From Gymnopus androsaceus JB14 (lineage: Eukaryota > Basidiomycota > Agaricomycetes > Agaricales > Omphalotaceae), in assembly GCA_009733575.1 (NCBI GenBank), contig ML769803.1:1-50618 (forward strand): DNA of 50,618 bases, given 5' to 3'. Positions within the stretch are counted from its first letter, which is position 1; every line of letters begins with the position of its first letter. Below are positions 31,228 through 43,556 of the stretch, piece after piece. A program made the translations under genes and the position numbers. The notes below the pieces were generated by a model. That model was given only the letters and a program-made list of their open reading frames with translations. It was not told the origin of the DNA and did not search any database.

Positions 31228-32837
31228 TAGGGACTGTGTGTGCCTCTTCCCCTTTGGTGCGAACCATCCAAAGATCTGGAAATGTCGAAGCCTCGCGATC
31301 AAAAAATTGAGACGTGACAGTTGAGCGTCGTCGATGAACCAATAGCAATTGTCTTCTACAATGCAGTTCAAGAACTGCCAATGATCATGAGCGCTTTTTC
31401 GTCAAGTTACACTCTTTCCGGCAGTGAATCGAGGTCCTCCTGCATGGTCATGCCCCCCTTACTATTGGCTCCCGAAACTGAAGAGACGGTTTGATTAGCC
31501 GTGACGCATAAGCCCGGGAAGAAATGATGTTCTGTACTTACTTTGAGCTCAGCGCCCAGTGGCAAATCACTTGGCATTGATTTTGAATGTCTTTGATTTA
31601 CAGATGCTTATGGGTAATAGAAGTTGAACGGGAAGGACCGGAGACATACTGTCGGTTTAGCTGCTCGGCCTGGATGCTAGCCGCAAGCCAGACGGAGCAG
31701 TGATAAAGTATCGGGCAATGAGGACTCCGGCGGAGTAACTAGGCTACAGCTGCATAAATCTCAGCGCGCAGCAAACTGACATTCTACATATTATGATGAA
31801 CCAAATGTAAGGAGCATAAAACCTGCATTGAGGGTACCATAATCCACGCATCTGTCGAGCTAGCGAGCAGGTAGCAACCCGCAATTAACAGCTTTGACTC
31901 TTGTTGAACATACCGGTACTAGTGCACCGACGCTTGCTAGTGTCGAAAGACAAGAAATTTGCAAGATAAGGCATCCGCCCAAAAAAAATGGCATGGATGT
32001 TTAAAATTTGGTGCCATTCGGTGCCACGTTGAAACCTGGCTGGGAAGAAATTGAGAAGAATACGAGCTCATCAGCGCGCATCGTACTGTACCTGCCATCA
32101 TCGCCACTGCTATATGTTCAGCATCAGGTCATAACTCAAGCTCCATGAGTTTCCGTATGTTTAAAGACACTGGTAGTACCACCATGATGGAACAGGACAG
32201 ATATTTCAATGAGAGATTAGCTCGTGGATCCGAGTTGAAGAATTTATTTTGCCATGGGCGCTGATGATTGAAGACCGCGGGAGCGAAGGCTATCCAATGG
32301 TATAGACTGTTCTTAGTGATTCCGACTCGGAGGTATACCTTCTCTCGAATTCGCATAACGTGGCTGCAAATTTCTTGTTAAGTAGCTTACCGCTTACCCG
32401 TAAATCAGGTTTGAGCTTGAGCGTTTAGCCGTTCTAAGTCCACGTGTAAAGTAGCAGTCTTCGGGATAATGACGAGCCAGGGTGCGGTTCGGCCTTCTCA
32501 CGTATTAGTATTACGAGCGCTCCGAGGAATGAACTCCGCCAGCTACCACTAGTGCAAAGTATCGACCAGGCATCAATAGTGAACAATGGTCGACGGGACG
32601 CTGAGCAAAAAGTGGTTCAAAATCTGCATCTTTGTTAGTATGTATATTTCCAAGTCAACCCGAGAACAAAAGGAGTATCCTGCCCGATAAATTCATAGAG
32701 TGAGGGTACACAGACTATCGTCGAGAACATAACAACACTGCCCATGAAAGCCGCCAGACCCGGTCCACTTGTATCACCATACGTACACTGCCGAATTTCT
32801 ACAAGCACACTTCAAGTCGATTCTATATGCTTCACGT
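31228..32837. other. Intergenic, no gene recognised
   Basis: 1.6 kb without a supported frame. A stretch near 32225-32290 (GAGTTGAAGAAT, GATTGAAGA) resembles 38836-38890, so it may be a shared decayed repeat. Confidence 0.5.
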
Positions 32838-33491
32838 TCAGGGTGTGGACACAGTGACGTTGGTGTACTGCACGATTGGCATTTCAGAGACCTATGCGCA
32901 CAGACGTTGAGGTTGGGAGAGACGAATGAGAATAAATAAACTTACTCCGACCAGCAAAGAATGAGCGACAGTGATCATGTTCGTTCCAGTTGAGAGCGTC
33001 TCGGGAATAGTAACGGTCTGTGAAGAAAAAGAATTCCTCAGACAGAGCCTCCAGTAGTCATTAAAGTATTGATACGTACGAAGTTTTCGTACGGGGGCTA
33101 GATGAGAGTCTCCTATCAGTATTCAAGAAAATAGGTGGAATAGAGTCGGTTGAACACTCACCAGATTTCCCGACTGGAATACGGGAGTGAAGTTACCGAC
33201 GAACAGAGGAGTCTCAAGGCCAGAGCCAGCATCCGTAGGACATGCGGTCCCGGCGCAATCGAGCATAGAGATAACGAGGTTAAGATGTTGCACCCCAGTC
33301 AGCGAGTTCTGTGCATAGTCAGGGAGAGAAAGGAAAATCGAAATATGATGATAGGTCCTCACCCCAAAGACCAATTGAACCGTCACATCTTGTCCCGGAG
33401 AAACCTCTGTACCTGTAGGTGGAGAAAACAAAGCAATCCTCTGCGAGAACGCAGCCAGGAACAAAGTGGACAGGAAGAGTAAGAGTTTCAT
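32838..33491 (-). CDS. Small secreted protein, conserved fungal type
   Basis: ATG at 33491, five exons: 33491-33363, 33308-33162, 33097-33080, 33017-32946, 32891-32838; all introns fall between codons (54, 64, 62 and 54 nt). 139 residues. Signal peptide MKLLLFLSTLFLAAFS; mature part starts with a SPPTGTEVSPGQDVTVQL pattern, followed by one Cys pair (DCAGTAC), FTPVF and PPYENFTVTIP, ending in an NVT glycosylation site. The layout resembles small beta-rich secreted proteins common in Agaricomycetes; role unknown. A TATA box lies just upstream. Confidence 0.8.
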
Positions 33492-33541
33492 GGTGAGTGC
33501 GAAAAAAGCAACGAAAGTATTCCGAGATATTGTCGAGTGCT

Positions 33542-33550
33542 CTTTATAAG
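33542..33550 (-). promoter_or_regulatory. TATA-like box of secreted protein gene
   Basis: Minus strand CTTATAAAG ending 51 nt before the ATG at 33491; good TATA spacing for a short leader. Confidence 0.5.
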
Positions 33551-33936
33551 TACAGAAGAGACCACTATACTTAGAGCCATGCTACCACGCTGCGTCCTAG
33601 ATAACAACTCAACCGGTAACACATAGCTTGAGCTCCCAGAGTCCCAAAAGAGCGAAATCACCACTTTCTTATGGTCCGATGACCTCAACTCATGGAACAC
33701 AGTTACACATGTTTTCTTTACCTTCTGGTCAACTCCCCAAAAATAGTTGACTGAGAGTCCGAATAACAAAAAAAGTTGAAGATCAAAGTCGTTGCATACG
33801 TGTCATATGAAAGGAGAAGAGGATTTCGCGAAAGGATCCCATACTGGAAACGCTGCCAGAAGATATTGGCTGATAGTGCGAATGTGGAAACGATCTCATA
33901 TGATAGAGATCGTCCGTTTATCTACTCGACATTTCT

Positions 33937-34717
33937 TCAACTCTTCTCCTGGGTGAGCTTTGAAAATAGACCCATCGAACCAGGAGCATAGTGTGGAAGC
34001 AGCTTGTTGATCTCAACGTCGAACAAGGCCGATTTGGAATACGCAGCATGATCCTAAAGCAAGACTATCTCAGAGGTATACAAAAGAATGAGAAAAAGAG
34101 GACGTACAGCTCTGGATTCCCACCCAAGCACGTAAACGCACATCCTGTTATCCGAGTTGGATGCGATTCCCCAGTTTCCGCCGGTGAATCCTTTGGCATA
34201 GTAGCAATCTGTGAACGTCTTGTGCAACGATTCAGATATCGAGCTCGGCTTTGAAGTTTCCTTCAATGCGATGAATGCCTGCAGCATCCAAAAATACAAT
34301 TAGATGCCGACACAGGGACAGATAAGCCAACGCACAAATTCGCAAACAGGTGCAGCCAAGGCAGGTCGAACCTCTTCTGCAAATCGGAAAGGGACTAACC
34401 ACGAAGTGGGTTGGAAGTGATATCTAAGGCATTGACCTTTTGTCTAAAGTCACCATTCCCCTTGAATTCCGCTGGGTTTGTTTTTTCGGCCATTCTATCC
34501 AATTTGTTGAGTCGAAGCAACAGGCTGATCGAAAATACGAAACGTACGAATGGTCCATAGCAGTTGATTCGTTCTGATCGTCAGTGAATCCATAGTACTG
34601 TTCCTTGACACCACCAAGTTCGACGACTGTCTGACGGAGGCTAGCGAAAGCAGGAGCAGCAAGGCTGAAGCCTTTTTCGACTTTGATCGCCAGGTATTCG
34701 AGGGTGATAGGCTTCAT
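33937..34717 (-). CDS. Putative two-domain dimeric alpha/beta-barrel (ABM-like) protein
   Basis: ATG at 34717 (MKPITLEYLAIK...), TGA at 33939-33937. Exon 1 ends before GTACGT near 34555; exon 2 starts at AATGGCCG; a third exon begins with AFIALKE near 34278; the last runs DHAAYSKSALFDVEINKLL to the stop. The middle splice is uncertain: the GTTAGT donor near 34405 does not keep phase, while a GTCAAT donor would. Two halves share the pattern short strand, helix, YYGFTDD / VYVLGWES, then a charged helix, like duplicated ABM domains. No signal peptide. Function unknown. Confidence 0.55.
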
Positions 34718-34755
34718 AGTGTTGTATTTGGTCAGGATTTACCGAGCAACAGTGT

Positions 34756-34764
34756 CCTTTATAC
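34756..34764 (-). promoter_or_regulatory. TATA-like box of ABM-like gene
   Basis: Minus strand GTATAAAGG, ~40 nt upstream of the ATG at 34717. Confidence 0.45.
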
Positions 34765-34934
34765 GCTTTAATCCCCGCCTAGAACGGCATGACGATGGAT
34801 AAGCAACTCCGCTGGATGACATTGCTATATTAGGAGAGTGTAGCGGTGGTGAGTCACGGTGAGTCATGGTTCGTAAGATGATGTTGGCGCCTGTAGCGCG
34901 TCAAATCCTTATGTGTAAACCACCATCCTGATCT

Positions 34935-35784
34935 ATGGCCGGCTCTTCAATTGAAACCCCTGCTTTTCTCGACACCGTAGAGGGAGAAATATCCTTCTTT
35001 CGCTCAGTAATGCGCGCTCGACCCATTGGAATGAATCAGCACTTTCATGTCCTTACTATGCGAACTTCGATCCACAAAGACACTGGCCATTGGGTTGCTG
35101 CAGACGAGCTTTGGCAGAAACTCAAAAGCTGTTATGATATTGATGCTTTGAACGCAATTGTAAAGCCCTTTTCTTCTTATTTGACTTTTTTGAAGTAATG
35201 CTTTGCCCTAGGATGTAGAAGCAGAAGGTTACGAAATGTCGCTTCACAATAAATCTACACCCTCTACCGACGATAACCTCATGACACATCCCTTTTTCCG
35301 CGAAGAATTCTCGCTTCCTCCAGAACATTCCCTCGAATCCATCGCTTCAGAGCGTAGACTAAACACAATACCTTCACCTCCATCATCTCCCGAAGCTTCT
35401 GCCGCTGCATCTCCAGCAGCCATGAAAGTAAAACCCTCGCGACCGAAGAAAAGAAACGAGAAAAGCAAAGCCAGTATGGCTGGGCTCGTTGGTGGAGAAA
35501 GTGATAGTAGTGATCTGACGGACAGTGGCGAAGAAGATCAGGCGCCTAGTGTTGTTACAGCAACAGAGGACGGCGGAGAGACAGTGGATGGGGAAGAGGA
35601 AGATACGGAAATGCAGGACGTGACTGTTGGTAAGCATCTCTTTTTTCTATTCGCCTGAGTAGTTTGCAATTTCTTTTCTCCAGAAACATCGACGACGGCA
35701 AAGGCTTCGCGACGTAAACCCACAGGGAAGAAAGCTACTTCAACTCGTGTACGCTCTCGGCCAGCCAAAAAGCGGAAAAGATGA
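34935..35784 (+). CDS. EAF7: NuA4 histone acetyltransferase subunit Eaf7 (CT20/MRGBP family)
   Basis: Exons 34935-35159, 35212-35629 and 35684-35784; 247 residues. Residues ~15-75 match the CT20 family: GEISFFRSVMRARPIGMNQH then a short helix and ELWQKLKSCYDIDALN, continuing with HPFFREEFSLPPE after intron 1. The C-terminal half is acidic and Ser-rich (SDSSDLTDSGEE), with Lys/Arg clusters and a final basic tail suited to nuclear import. In yeast and animals this protein forms a module with Eaf5/MRG-type partners in the NuA4/TIP60 complex and acts on chromatin. It is divergent to the ABM-like gene, starting ~170 bp from that gene's box. The family call is firm. Confidence 0.85.
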
Positions 35785-36222
35785 CCACGATTCCATCCTT
35801 ATACCCTCCTACGTTATTCATGTAAATATGGCTTTCTTGTATCATTAATCCTATCAGACGCCAAGGGAGAAAGATGAAGGAACCAGTCATATGCGAAGTG
35901 CAGGTGTGTTTGCAACAGGTGAATGAGGTCGACGCTGATTCTCGAGTGTATATTTTTGAGGCTGAGCCTCACTTAAAAATATGCATCGGCTGAATGCTAA
36001 TTGTTATGTCAGTCGCTCTGAGAAGATCGCTACATCATGATATCTCCTGGCTGAACTACCTTCTGCACCCATATCACAGTAACTTATAGTAACTTCGCAT
36101 CTTTTCACCTTGCCAATATTGATCACAACATCAAAGATAAGTATATTGCCGGTGACCTTTTGAGCCCTCAGTCGTACTATTCTTTCTTTCCCTCCCTCCC
36201 TTCTCTGTTGTTGACGCAGAGG
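35785..36222. other. Intergenic; promoter side of membrane-protein duplication
   Basis: From ~36030 the sequence matches ~39470 onward (TCATGATATC, CCTTGCCAATATTGAT, GAGCCCTCAG), so the duplicated unit includes this promoter. No gene. Confidence 0.55.
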
Positions 36223-37696
36223 ATGTTTGCTGAAGTCGGGTCAGTTTTGCTTCAATCATTATGTTCTTATGTTCATCCTTGTTCTGATTTGTTTTTGTAT
36301 AGCATTATCATCGCAATACTATCTGCCGCTTCCGGATTGACTTTCAATACTCCCACAAACGCTGTTTCCGGTCTCACTTCAAGCGTATCCTGGACAGCCA
36401 CTTCAAGAGACTCGTACGTCCATCCTATTCCCAGCAGAACATTAAACAATAAAGTTATTATGATCTTTTAGCGTATTCTCTCTGAGGTTGGATATCAATT
36501 TTAATGGGGTGAATTTACCCGTCATCGCTACCAACGTGGACCCCTTAACTGACAGTCCACTCGCCGTTCAATGGCCCTTGGTTCCATCTGGGTATGTATA
36601 TCAAGTACCTGCTTTCTCAGCTGCGTTGACTAGGTGTGAACAGTGATTATACTGTGAGCGCGACCAGTATATCTAACAGCGACGAAACATACGCGCAGAG
36701 CAATATATTTCTTCTCGCTGCTAGCGATTCCTCCTCCTCCTCCACATCCACATCTAGCCCGACACCTATATCTAACTCGACCACATCGGCTGGAGCATCT
36801 TCCCTGTCTCCTGGAAGCTCTACCCAGAATAGCAATCAGTCAAGCGGCGCTAGTTCTTCATCTACAACTTCGCTGTAGGCCATTTTTTTTGAATCCGGAG
36901 AACCTGTATATCTCACCCCTTGTTCAGAGCGATATCCGCATCAACGTCTACGTCGACCTCTCCCAGTGCCATTGCTCCAAGTGCAAAGAAAAATGCGGTT
37001 GGAGCTATAGTCGGTGGTGTGATTGGCGGGATCGTAGCATTAGTCCTTGTGGGGTTGTTCACATTTCTGAACATCCGCAGGCGTGGTCATTCTAGGCGGG
37101 AATGGTTTGAAAGAGGGAGAGTCAAATATCTAGAGGATGGAATGAAGGCAAACCCAGCGAGTGATGTATCCGTGTCATTGTGCGAAGAAGTAGTCACTAC
37201 GAAGGATGCAGATATCTCAAACCCGGTTGAAAAGAGCGAAAACTCGCCATTACCACATGGAGTATCCTTCATACCGCCGACTCTCTTTGATCCCGCCTCA
37301 TCTACTCTCTACTCGGAGAATCCGCGCTCCCTACAAAGTGCAGAGGCCCCGCCTTCCATCCATGACATGGATTCAGACCCGCCAGATACTGACAGTACTT
37401 GTGCTATACTGGGCGGGGTTAGATACAAGGTCGCCAGTGAAACTGATAGCATCCCGAGCCAAAAGACTAGTGGGATTTCAGCTCCCGAGATAAATCCTAC
37501 GGGGGCGATCTGCCGTGATGAGGAACAAAACCTGGACATCGTCAACTCTGACTCTCGCACTACTGCAGCTCCCTTGGCTCTTCAGGGGCCGAATCAAACC
37601 CTAGAACTCGATAATCAAGGACATGATTTGACCGAGGAAGAAGATGTATTATTGTTGGAGCTCCAGTTGCAGATGACTCGGCGAAGTTCGCGGTAG
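36223..37696 (+). CDS. Ser-rich single-pass membrane protein, intact copy
   Basis: Exons 36223-36239, 36303-36413, 36472-36591, 36644-36874 and 36928-37696; total 1,248 nt, 415 residues. Signal peptide MFAEVGIIIAILSAASG split by intron 1. The N-terminal domain (residues 18-110: TFNTPTN...SVSWTATSRDS...QWPLVPSG) resembles Kre9/KNH-type extracellular domains. A Ser/Thr stalk follows, then a transmembrane segment at ~183-206 (GAIVGGVIGGIVALVLVGLF) with an NIRRR stop-transfer and a ~200-residue cytoplasmic tail ending in LLLELQLQMTRR. The layout fits a wall-sensor or adhesion-like protein; ligand unknown. The duplicate lies at 39670. Confidence 0.75.
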
Positions 37697-38450
37697 CATA
37701 TATCCTCAGACTCCTCCCCCAGAGTATGCTTCTTCATGACCTCGACTACAAGTAACGTTTGGAGTCTTACACTTACTCGCATGTCTAGCATTATCAATCC
37801 CACTCTGTTCGACTGAAAAAAAAAAAACTTGAAAACTTAGACTTTGGTGACGATGGGTACCTGATTCTACCAATTCACGGCAAACTTATGAGCAAGTTCA
37901 GAAAGCGGAAATAGCACACGCGAGATCAAAGCTGATTCTCCCGATTTTAAAACTTGCAAGCTTTACAAAATGCCAGAAACCTACTGGGACCAGACGAAGT
38001 CCGTCAGCATGACACATGTAGTAGAAGAGGTGATTTGGAGAAACAAAGGTTTAAAGGCATGCTTTTTCTTCTTAAACACCTTTCCGACCCCGTTCTATCC
38101 CAATTTGCATCTTGTAGAAGTACGTTGTCTTTGGTGTTTTGTTATCTGGCCTCTAATGATTCTTATCCTCAGGCTTATGATCTGACAATAAAGGATGCAT
38201 ACCGAAAACAGCTGATAGCTGAATGTGTTTTGTTGAGATAGATCATCGACACTGCAGGACAGGGTGAGCAGCATCGTATCATTTCATATGGTTCTCTATA
38301 CAAACTGTTTTCAGAGTAATATGCAAGGTTGCGCAAGCAATGGGTCTAGTGAATACCCATGTGCACTCACTGCAGGAAAGATTCATCCTTGTCTATTCAA
38401 TCGTGTTGGGTTTGATATTTAATCGACTCGATATATTTTGCCAGTCCGTG
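37697..38450. repeat. Downstream unit, repeated at 42240-43010
   Basis: Highly similar to 42240-43010, for example CCAGAAACCTACTGGGACC (37972; 42527) and GCTTATGATCTGACAATA (38173; 42728). Short frames here (95 and 71 codons) recur in the copy, but I see no convincing protein. Confidence 0.8.
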
Positions 38451-39469
38451 TGACGAGTAGGGAAAACCCAATGTGCTGGTAAATATAGGAGCGAGAAGTG
38501 TTGAAAGAGGAGGGAGCCGAGCTCGCGCCAGTTTGCGAAACCCACGCCAAGGCAGCGCAAAACGTCAAACGTTCATTCACAAATCTGGTTCGTGCACCAA
38601 GGTCGAAAGAAAAGAAACCTGTAAGAGGAATTTTAGCCTTTTAGGGAGTACTGGTTGTTAGACTCCCTTTACCTTCTTTGATAACACCACTATTTTGTTC
38701 CAGCTTCGTTCTTCACTGCTTATTGCAAGATGGCCTTGATTTGGCTGTAAACGATTGTGATCAGGAACAAGTGTTCGCAAAGTGCTTGAACATTGCTTCT
38801 GTATGCTTGATGATCATTGTGACTCCCTCGTGGATTCCAGTTGAAGAATTCATTTTGCTATGGACATGATTGAAGATCGCTGGCAGATAGATAGATGGAT
38901 TACACAGCGCGATCAGACAATCCAGACAATCCAAGGCGGCAAAGCAACAAGCCGTATGCACATGGATGAGGTCATGCAGACAATCTGTTCAATGACAGCG
39001 ACCTTAAGAAAATGCTACTACTGGTTGTTCGGGGTGCTGGGACCGGGATATGCAATTAATGAGGTTCTTGCTATGTGAGGCCCAGTATTCATCGATCCTA
39101 GATACTTTTTTAGCCCGGTATGTAAGTTTAGGAAGTATCCTTAGTAAATGCAATGTTAACATCAAGATCATCGACCTCTAAAGTTTTTGGCGGGCATCAG
39201 ATTCAAAGATCAGCGACATATCCCGGTTTTTGCTCAGGCGGCGGCAGATGCGACGAGGAAATTCAGGAAAATCTTAGGATTTTGTTTTCAAAGGTTACGA
39301 ATCGATTGGTAAATTCAGATCTTGGGCATTTTAATTGGTTATGTAGGTTCAGCATATCCTGACCAGCCATAGTAACTGGAATCAGAATCATTCAGTACTT
39401 CATCTTGCAACTTGATGAGCATCTGCCAGATAGTATTCTTTATGGCTGGTGACAGTCGGGATCTCCTCA
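38451..39469. other. Intergenic between duplicated units
   Basis: No supported gene. 38836-38890 resembles 32225-32290. Otherwise unremarkable. Confidence 0.4.
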
Positions 39470-39669
39470 TCATGATATCCACTGGCTGACCTTCTGCTGC
39501 CTGTATCCCAGCAGCCTCATATATAACGGACACTTTCACATCTGCTTCACCTTGCCAATATTGATGAGTCACGAACGAGTCCAGTAACTCTGATATATTG
39601 CCAGTGGTTGTCTGAGCCCTCAGCTCGTACCATTCTTTCTCCTTCCCTTCTCTAGCGTTGACGCAGAGG

Positions 39670-41429
39670 ATGTTTGCCCAAGTCAGGTCAGTTTGCTTCA
39701 ATCATTATGTACATCCTTGTTCTGAATTTTTGTATAGCATTGTCGTCGCCATACTATCTGCGGCTTCAGGATTGATTTTAAACGTGACTCCTACAAACAT
39801 TTTTCCCGGTGGCGTTTCAAGCGTATCCTGGACCGCCACTTCAAACGACTCGTACGTCCATCCTATCCTCAGCAAAACATTCGAAAAAATTAAATTATCA
39901 TGCTTAAGTTTTGGCTTATTCTCTCTGACTTTAAACCATGAGCTTAGTACGAGTGTCCCCTCGACCGTCAGAATTATCGCTTCTGTTGTCGATCCCTCAA
40001 CCGACAGTCCATTTATCATTGAATGGCCTGAGGATATAATCCCGTATGTACATTACCTGCTTTCTCAGGTAGGTATTGACTAGCTATGAACAGGGGTCTT
40101 CATACTGTAGGCGCTGTCAGCATATCTAACTTGAGTCACATATACGCAGAGAGTGATCAATTTTCTATTTCCTCCTCCATCACACCTACATCTAGCCCAA
40201 CTGCACCTACGCTTAGTTCGTCTACAACTTCGATGTGCGCTATTTTTTAAATAACGAAAAACCTGAAAATCTTATCTCTTGTTTAGAGCCGGAGCCGGAT
40301 CTAGAACGTCCTCTACTGCCAGTGCTCCAAGTGCAAAAACAGCGGTTGTAGCTATAGTCGGTGGTGCAGTTGGAGGGGTTGTAGCATTCGTCCTTGTGGG
40401 CTTGTGTACATTTCTGAGCATCCGCAGGCGTGATCGCTCTAGGCAGGAAGGTTTCGAAAGAGGGACATTTAAAGATCCTGAAGATGGAATGAGGGCGAGC
40501 CCTACCAGGGACGGATCTGTGCCATTGCGGCAAGAAGCACTCAGCACCATGATGGAGAATGCAAGTAGCCCAAACCCTCAGGTCGAACAGAGGGCAAACT
40601 CACTACTACTACATGGAGCTTTCTTCACACATCCGACTCTGAATCCTTCCTTTTATCCTGCCGCAACTAGTGAGGGATCTATGCCATTGCGGCAAGAAGT
40701 ACTAGTCACCGTGGAGGATGCAAATATCCCAAACCCTCAGGTTGAACAGAGGGCAAACTCACCATTACCACATAGAACTTTCTCGACACCTCCGACACCA
40801 AATTCTTCCTTTGATCCTGCTGTACCTAGTGCCAGTGATGGATCCGTGCCATTGCGGCAAGATGTAATCACCACAGAGGATGCAAGTATTCCAAACCCTC
40901 AGGTCGAACACACACACCATTATTGCATGGAGCTTTCTCCACGCCTCTGACACCAAATCTTTCCTTTGATCCTGCCATACCCAGTCTTGAATCGGAGAAT
41001 CCCCGCACAGAGATTTTATTTTCCACCTATTACATGCATGATGGTATGCTGGATCCTAGCAGCCCCAGTACTACCCGTGCTACATGGGGCGAGGTTGCCA
41101 GTAAAGCTGATAACTTAATTCCGAGTCCAATGACTAATGGGCTGGAGCCAGCGCATCTTATAGAGGCGATCTGTCGTGATGAGGAACAGCCACTGGACAT
41201 CTGTGATTCACGTTGTAACACTATTACATCCCCTATGCCTCTTCAGGCTCTGAATCAAACCCAAGAGAGCCTGGAGCTCTATAATAATCAAGGACAGTAT
41301 TTAACCATGGAAGAAGAAGTATTATTGCTGGAGCTCCAGCTACAGATTGCTCGGCGAAGGTTGGCAGAGAATCACGGGAGCATATATCCCCAGACTCCTC
41401 CTCCAGAGTATGCTTCAACTTCTTCATGA
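39670..41429 (+). pseudogene. Ser-rich single-pass membrane protein, broken paralog
   Basis: Same structure as the gene at 36223: exons 39670-39686, 39738-39851, 39909-40043, 40094-40234 and 40287 onward. Exon 3 lacks the acceptor used in the other copy (TTTTGG for TTTTAG) but an AAG six bases upstream keeps the frame. The Ser stalk is shorter. The transmembrane segment is at ~40345-40420. The tail holds three ~163-bp repeats (GGATCTGTGCCATTGCGGCA at 40514, then near 40677 and 40840). In the third a deletion around 40908 (GAACACACACACC) shifts the frame and stops at 40950; the old frame resumes at 40923-41429 and ends like the intact copy. Confidence 0.75.
40505..40930. repeat. ~163-bp tandem repeat x3 in tail of broken paralog
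   Basis: Units start near 40511, 40674 and 40837 and encode DGSVPLRQE...NPQVEQRANS...FSTPPTPN-like modules. The intact copy at 36223 has one such module (DVSVSLCEEVV). Confidence 0.8.
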
Positions 41430-42239
41430 CATCGACTACAAGTAATGTTTGGAGTCTTCTTATACTTACTGTATGTACTTGCATGTCATTCTAGACACAA
41501 GTATTAAATCCAACTCTGTCGATTGAAAAAACTTGAAGCCTCTCGCGACGCCAGGTTAAATTCAAACCCAATTCTCCTGATTCACAGCGAATCTTGAGTA
41601 AAATTCAGAAACTGGAAATAACACACGTGGCGAGGTCAAAGCTGATTCTCCCGATACAAATTTAGAACTTGCAGGTCTTGCAAAACTGTCCATCTTCAGT
41701 GACTATACAATGTTCTAAACTTCATCTCGATGATTAATTAAAACTAACACTCATTATTCAAGAAGTTAGTCGCACCAGCCATCAGCCTGAGTTCATGCTT
41801 GAAAAACCATCACAGCATAAAACACTCAAATAATCCAAGACTCATTATGCCCACTGGCAGTGTTCAGTTAAGTATGAGCTCTCAAGGAACTTTCTACCAG
41901 ATCGCATTACTGCTCAAACGCAAGCCTCTTCAGAGTAGAGACATGTGGATCTGGGAATGATCACTCAGGTATACAAATGTCTCTGGCGTTGGAGATGCGA
42001 GTAATAGTCACCAATAAGAATTGTAATGAAGGGTAGCAAGCTACTTGTGGGTACTTTCTAGTTTCTCTACATCACATTGAGGCTGCTGTGACATTTACTT
42101 GTACTTTTTCTTGTTTGCCATCACCTTCTCTGGGCGATTCGGAGTAGGTTGATGTGTTTAGAATCATAGTTGACCTCACAGAGACAAGGCACCAAGCTAC
42201 GGTCGAAGCTAATATGGCTTGGCAAAGGTTGGCAGAGGT
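41430..42239. other. Intergenic with diverged unit remnants
   Basis: 41430-41700 keeps the order of 37740-37970 (GACTACAAGTAATGTTTGGAG, then AAGCTGATTCTCCCGAT). The remainder shows no gene. Confidence 0.5.
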
Positions 42240-43010
42240 TCGCAGTAGCATATATCCTCAGACTCCTCCCCCAGAGTATGCTTCTTCATGACCTTGACTA
42301 CAAGTAACATTTGGAGTCTTACACTTACTCGCATGTCAAACATTACCAATCCAACTCTGTCGAGTGAAAAAAACTTGAATACTTAGATTTTGGTGACAAT
42401 GGGTACCTGATTCTACCAATTCATGATCACAGCCAACTTATGAGTAAGTTCAGAAAGCAGAAATAGCACACGTGGCGAGATCAAAGCTGATTCTCCCGAT
42501 TTTAAAACTTGCAAGCTTTACAAAATGCCAGAAACCTACTGGGACCAGACAAAGTCGGTCAGCATGATACATGTAGTAGAAGAGGTGATTTGGAGAAACA
42601 AAGGTTTAAAGGCATGCTTTTTTGTCTTAAACACCTTTCCGACTCTGTTCTATCCCAATTTGCATCTTGTGGAAGTACGTTGTCTTTGGTATTTTGTTAT
42701 CTGGCCTCTAATGATTCTTATCCTCAGGCTTATGATCTGACAATAGAGGATGTATACCAAAAACAGCTGATGGTTGAATGTGTTTTGTTGAGATAACACT
42801 GTAGGACAAGGTGAGCAGCATCGTATCATCTCATATTGTTCTCTGTACAAACTGTTTCCAGAGGAATATCAACGTTGCGCAAGCAATGGGTCCAGTGAAT
42901 ACCCATATCATGGATGTGCACTCACTACAGCAAAGGTTCATTCTTGTCTATTCAATTGTGTTGGGGTCGGACAATCAACCTACGGCATTGGATTTGTTTA
43001 CAATCAATTA
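42240..43010. repeat. Third, tail-only copy of duplicated unit
   Basis: Starts with the last codons of the membrane-protein tail (CCTCAGACTCCTCCCCCAGA) and follows 37697-38450. The rest of the gene is absent. Shows at least two duplication steps in this locus. Confidence 0.8.
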
Positions 43011-43233
43011 CAAGTGTAAATAATATCAATGTCAACAAATTACTTACAATGTAACAGTGCCAATGTAATATATATTATATTTTAATTGGATCATTGCCTT
43101 ACATGTGCCTAATGGCACAATGGTATTCTCAGTCAGCTGATCTGATGGGAATTGTGCGCTACCTGGCAACGGGTGTTTGAACCTCTAATGTATTAGGTAT
43201 CAATTCATTTCCTTTTTGCTTTTTTCTTTCTCT

Positions 43234-43309
43234 GCAATGCCATGGCTAGCTCTTGTTAGGGTTCACCTGAAGGGTGAACCCTAACATCAGAGAGCTAGTC
43301 CGGCATTGC
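43234..43309. repeat. Foldback hairpin, 13-bp inner stem plus outer stem
   Basis: GTTAGGGTTCACC (43255-43267) pairs with GGTGAACCCTAAC (43273-43285) around a 5-nt loop. GCAATGCC and CTAGCTCT outside pair with AGAGCTAG and GGCATTGC. Two TTAGGG copies follow at about 43332. No target duplication was identified. Confidence 0.75.
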
Positions 43310-43556
43310 CAAACATGCTGGGTTAGCGGTTAGGGTTAGGGGCTGCTGCCTCCTGAAATAAGCGCAAATGAGGCTTTAGGGTGCCCGCCAACGACTTCCC
43401 AGCCCCGGGGGACCCCCCGAGCGCAGCAAGGGAGGGGAGGGAAATGGAGGCGGGCCCAAAATTTGCGTGCCATATTGTATTACTATATCAAAATTGATTG
43501 TACCTTTTCAGACAACAATTTCATGCCAAGTCAAACACCAACCCCTTGAATGGAAA
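43310..43556. other. Short non-coding stretch, GC-rich near 43380-43460
   Basis: A C/G-rich tract (CCCGGGGGACCCCCCGAGC) precedes the gene. Nothing recognised. Confidence 0.4.

Noticed and set aside
30628..31371. 247-codon minus-strand frame
   Set aside because: It reads exon 1 of the secreted protein in the wrong frame and runs through intron 1; the signal-peptide start at 30977 and five-exon model explain the region better.
43325..43345. TTAGGG repeats as a telomere
   Set aside because: Only two units, embedded in unique sequence with genes on both sides; at most an interstitial trace.
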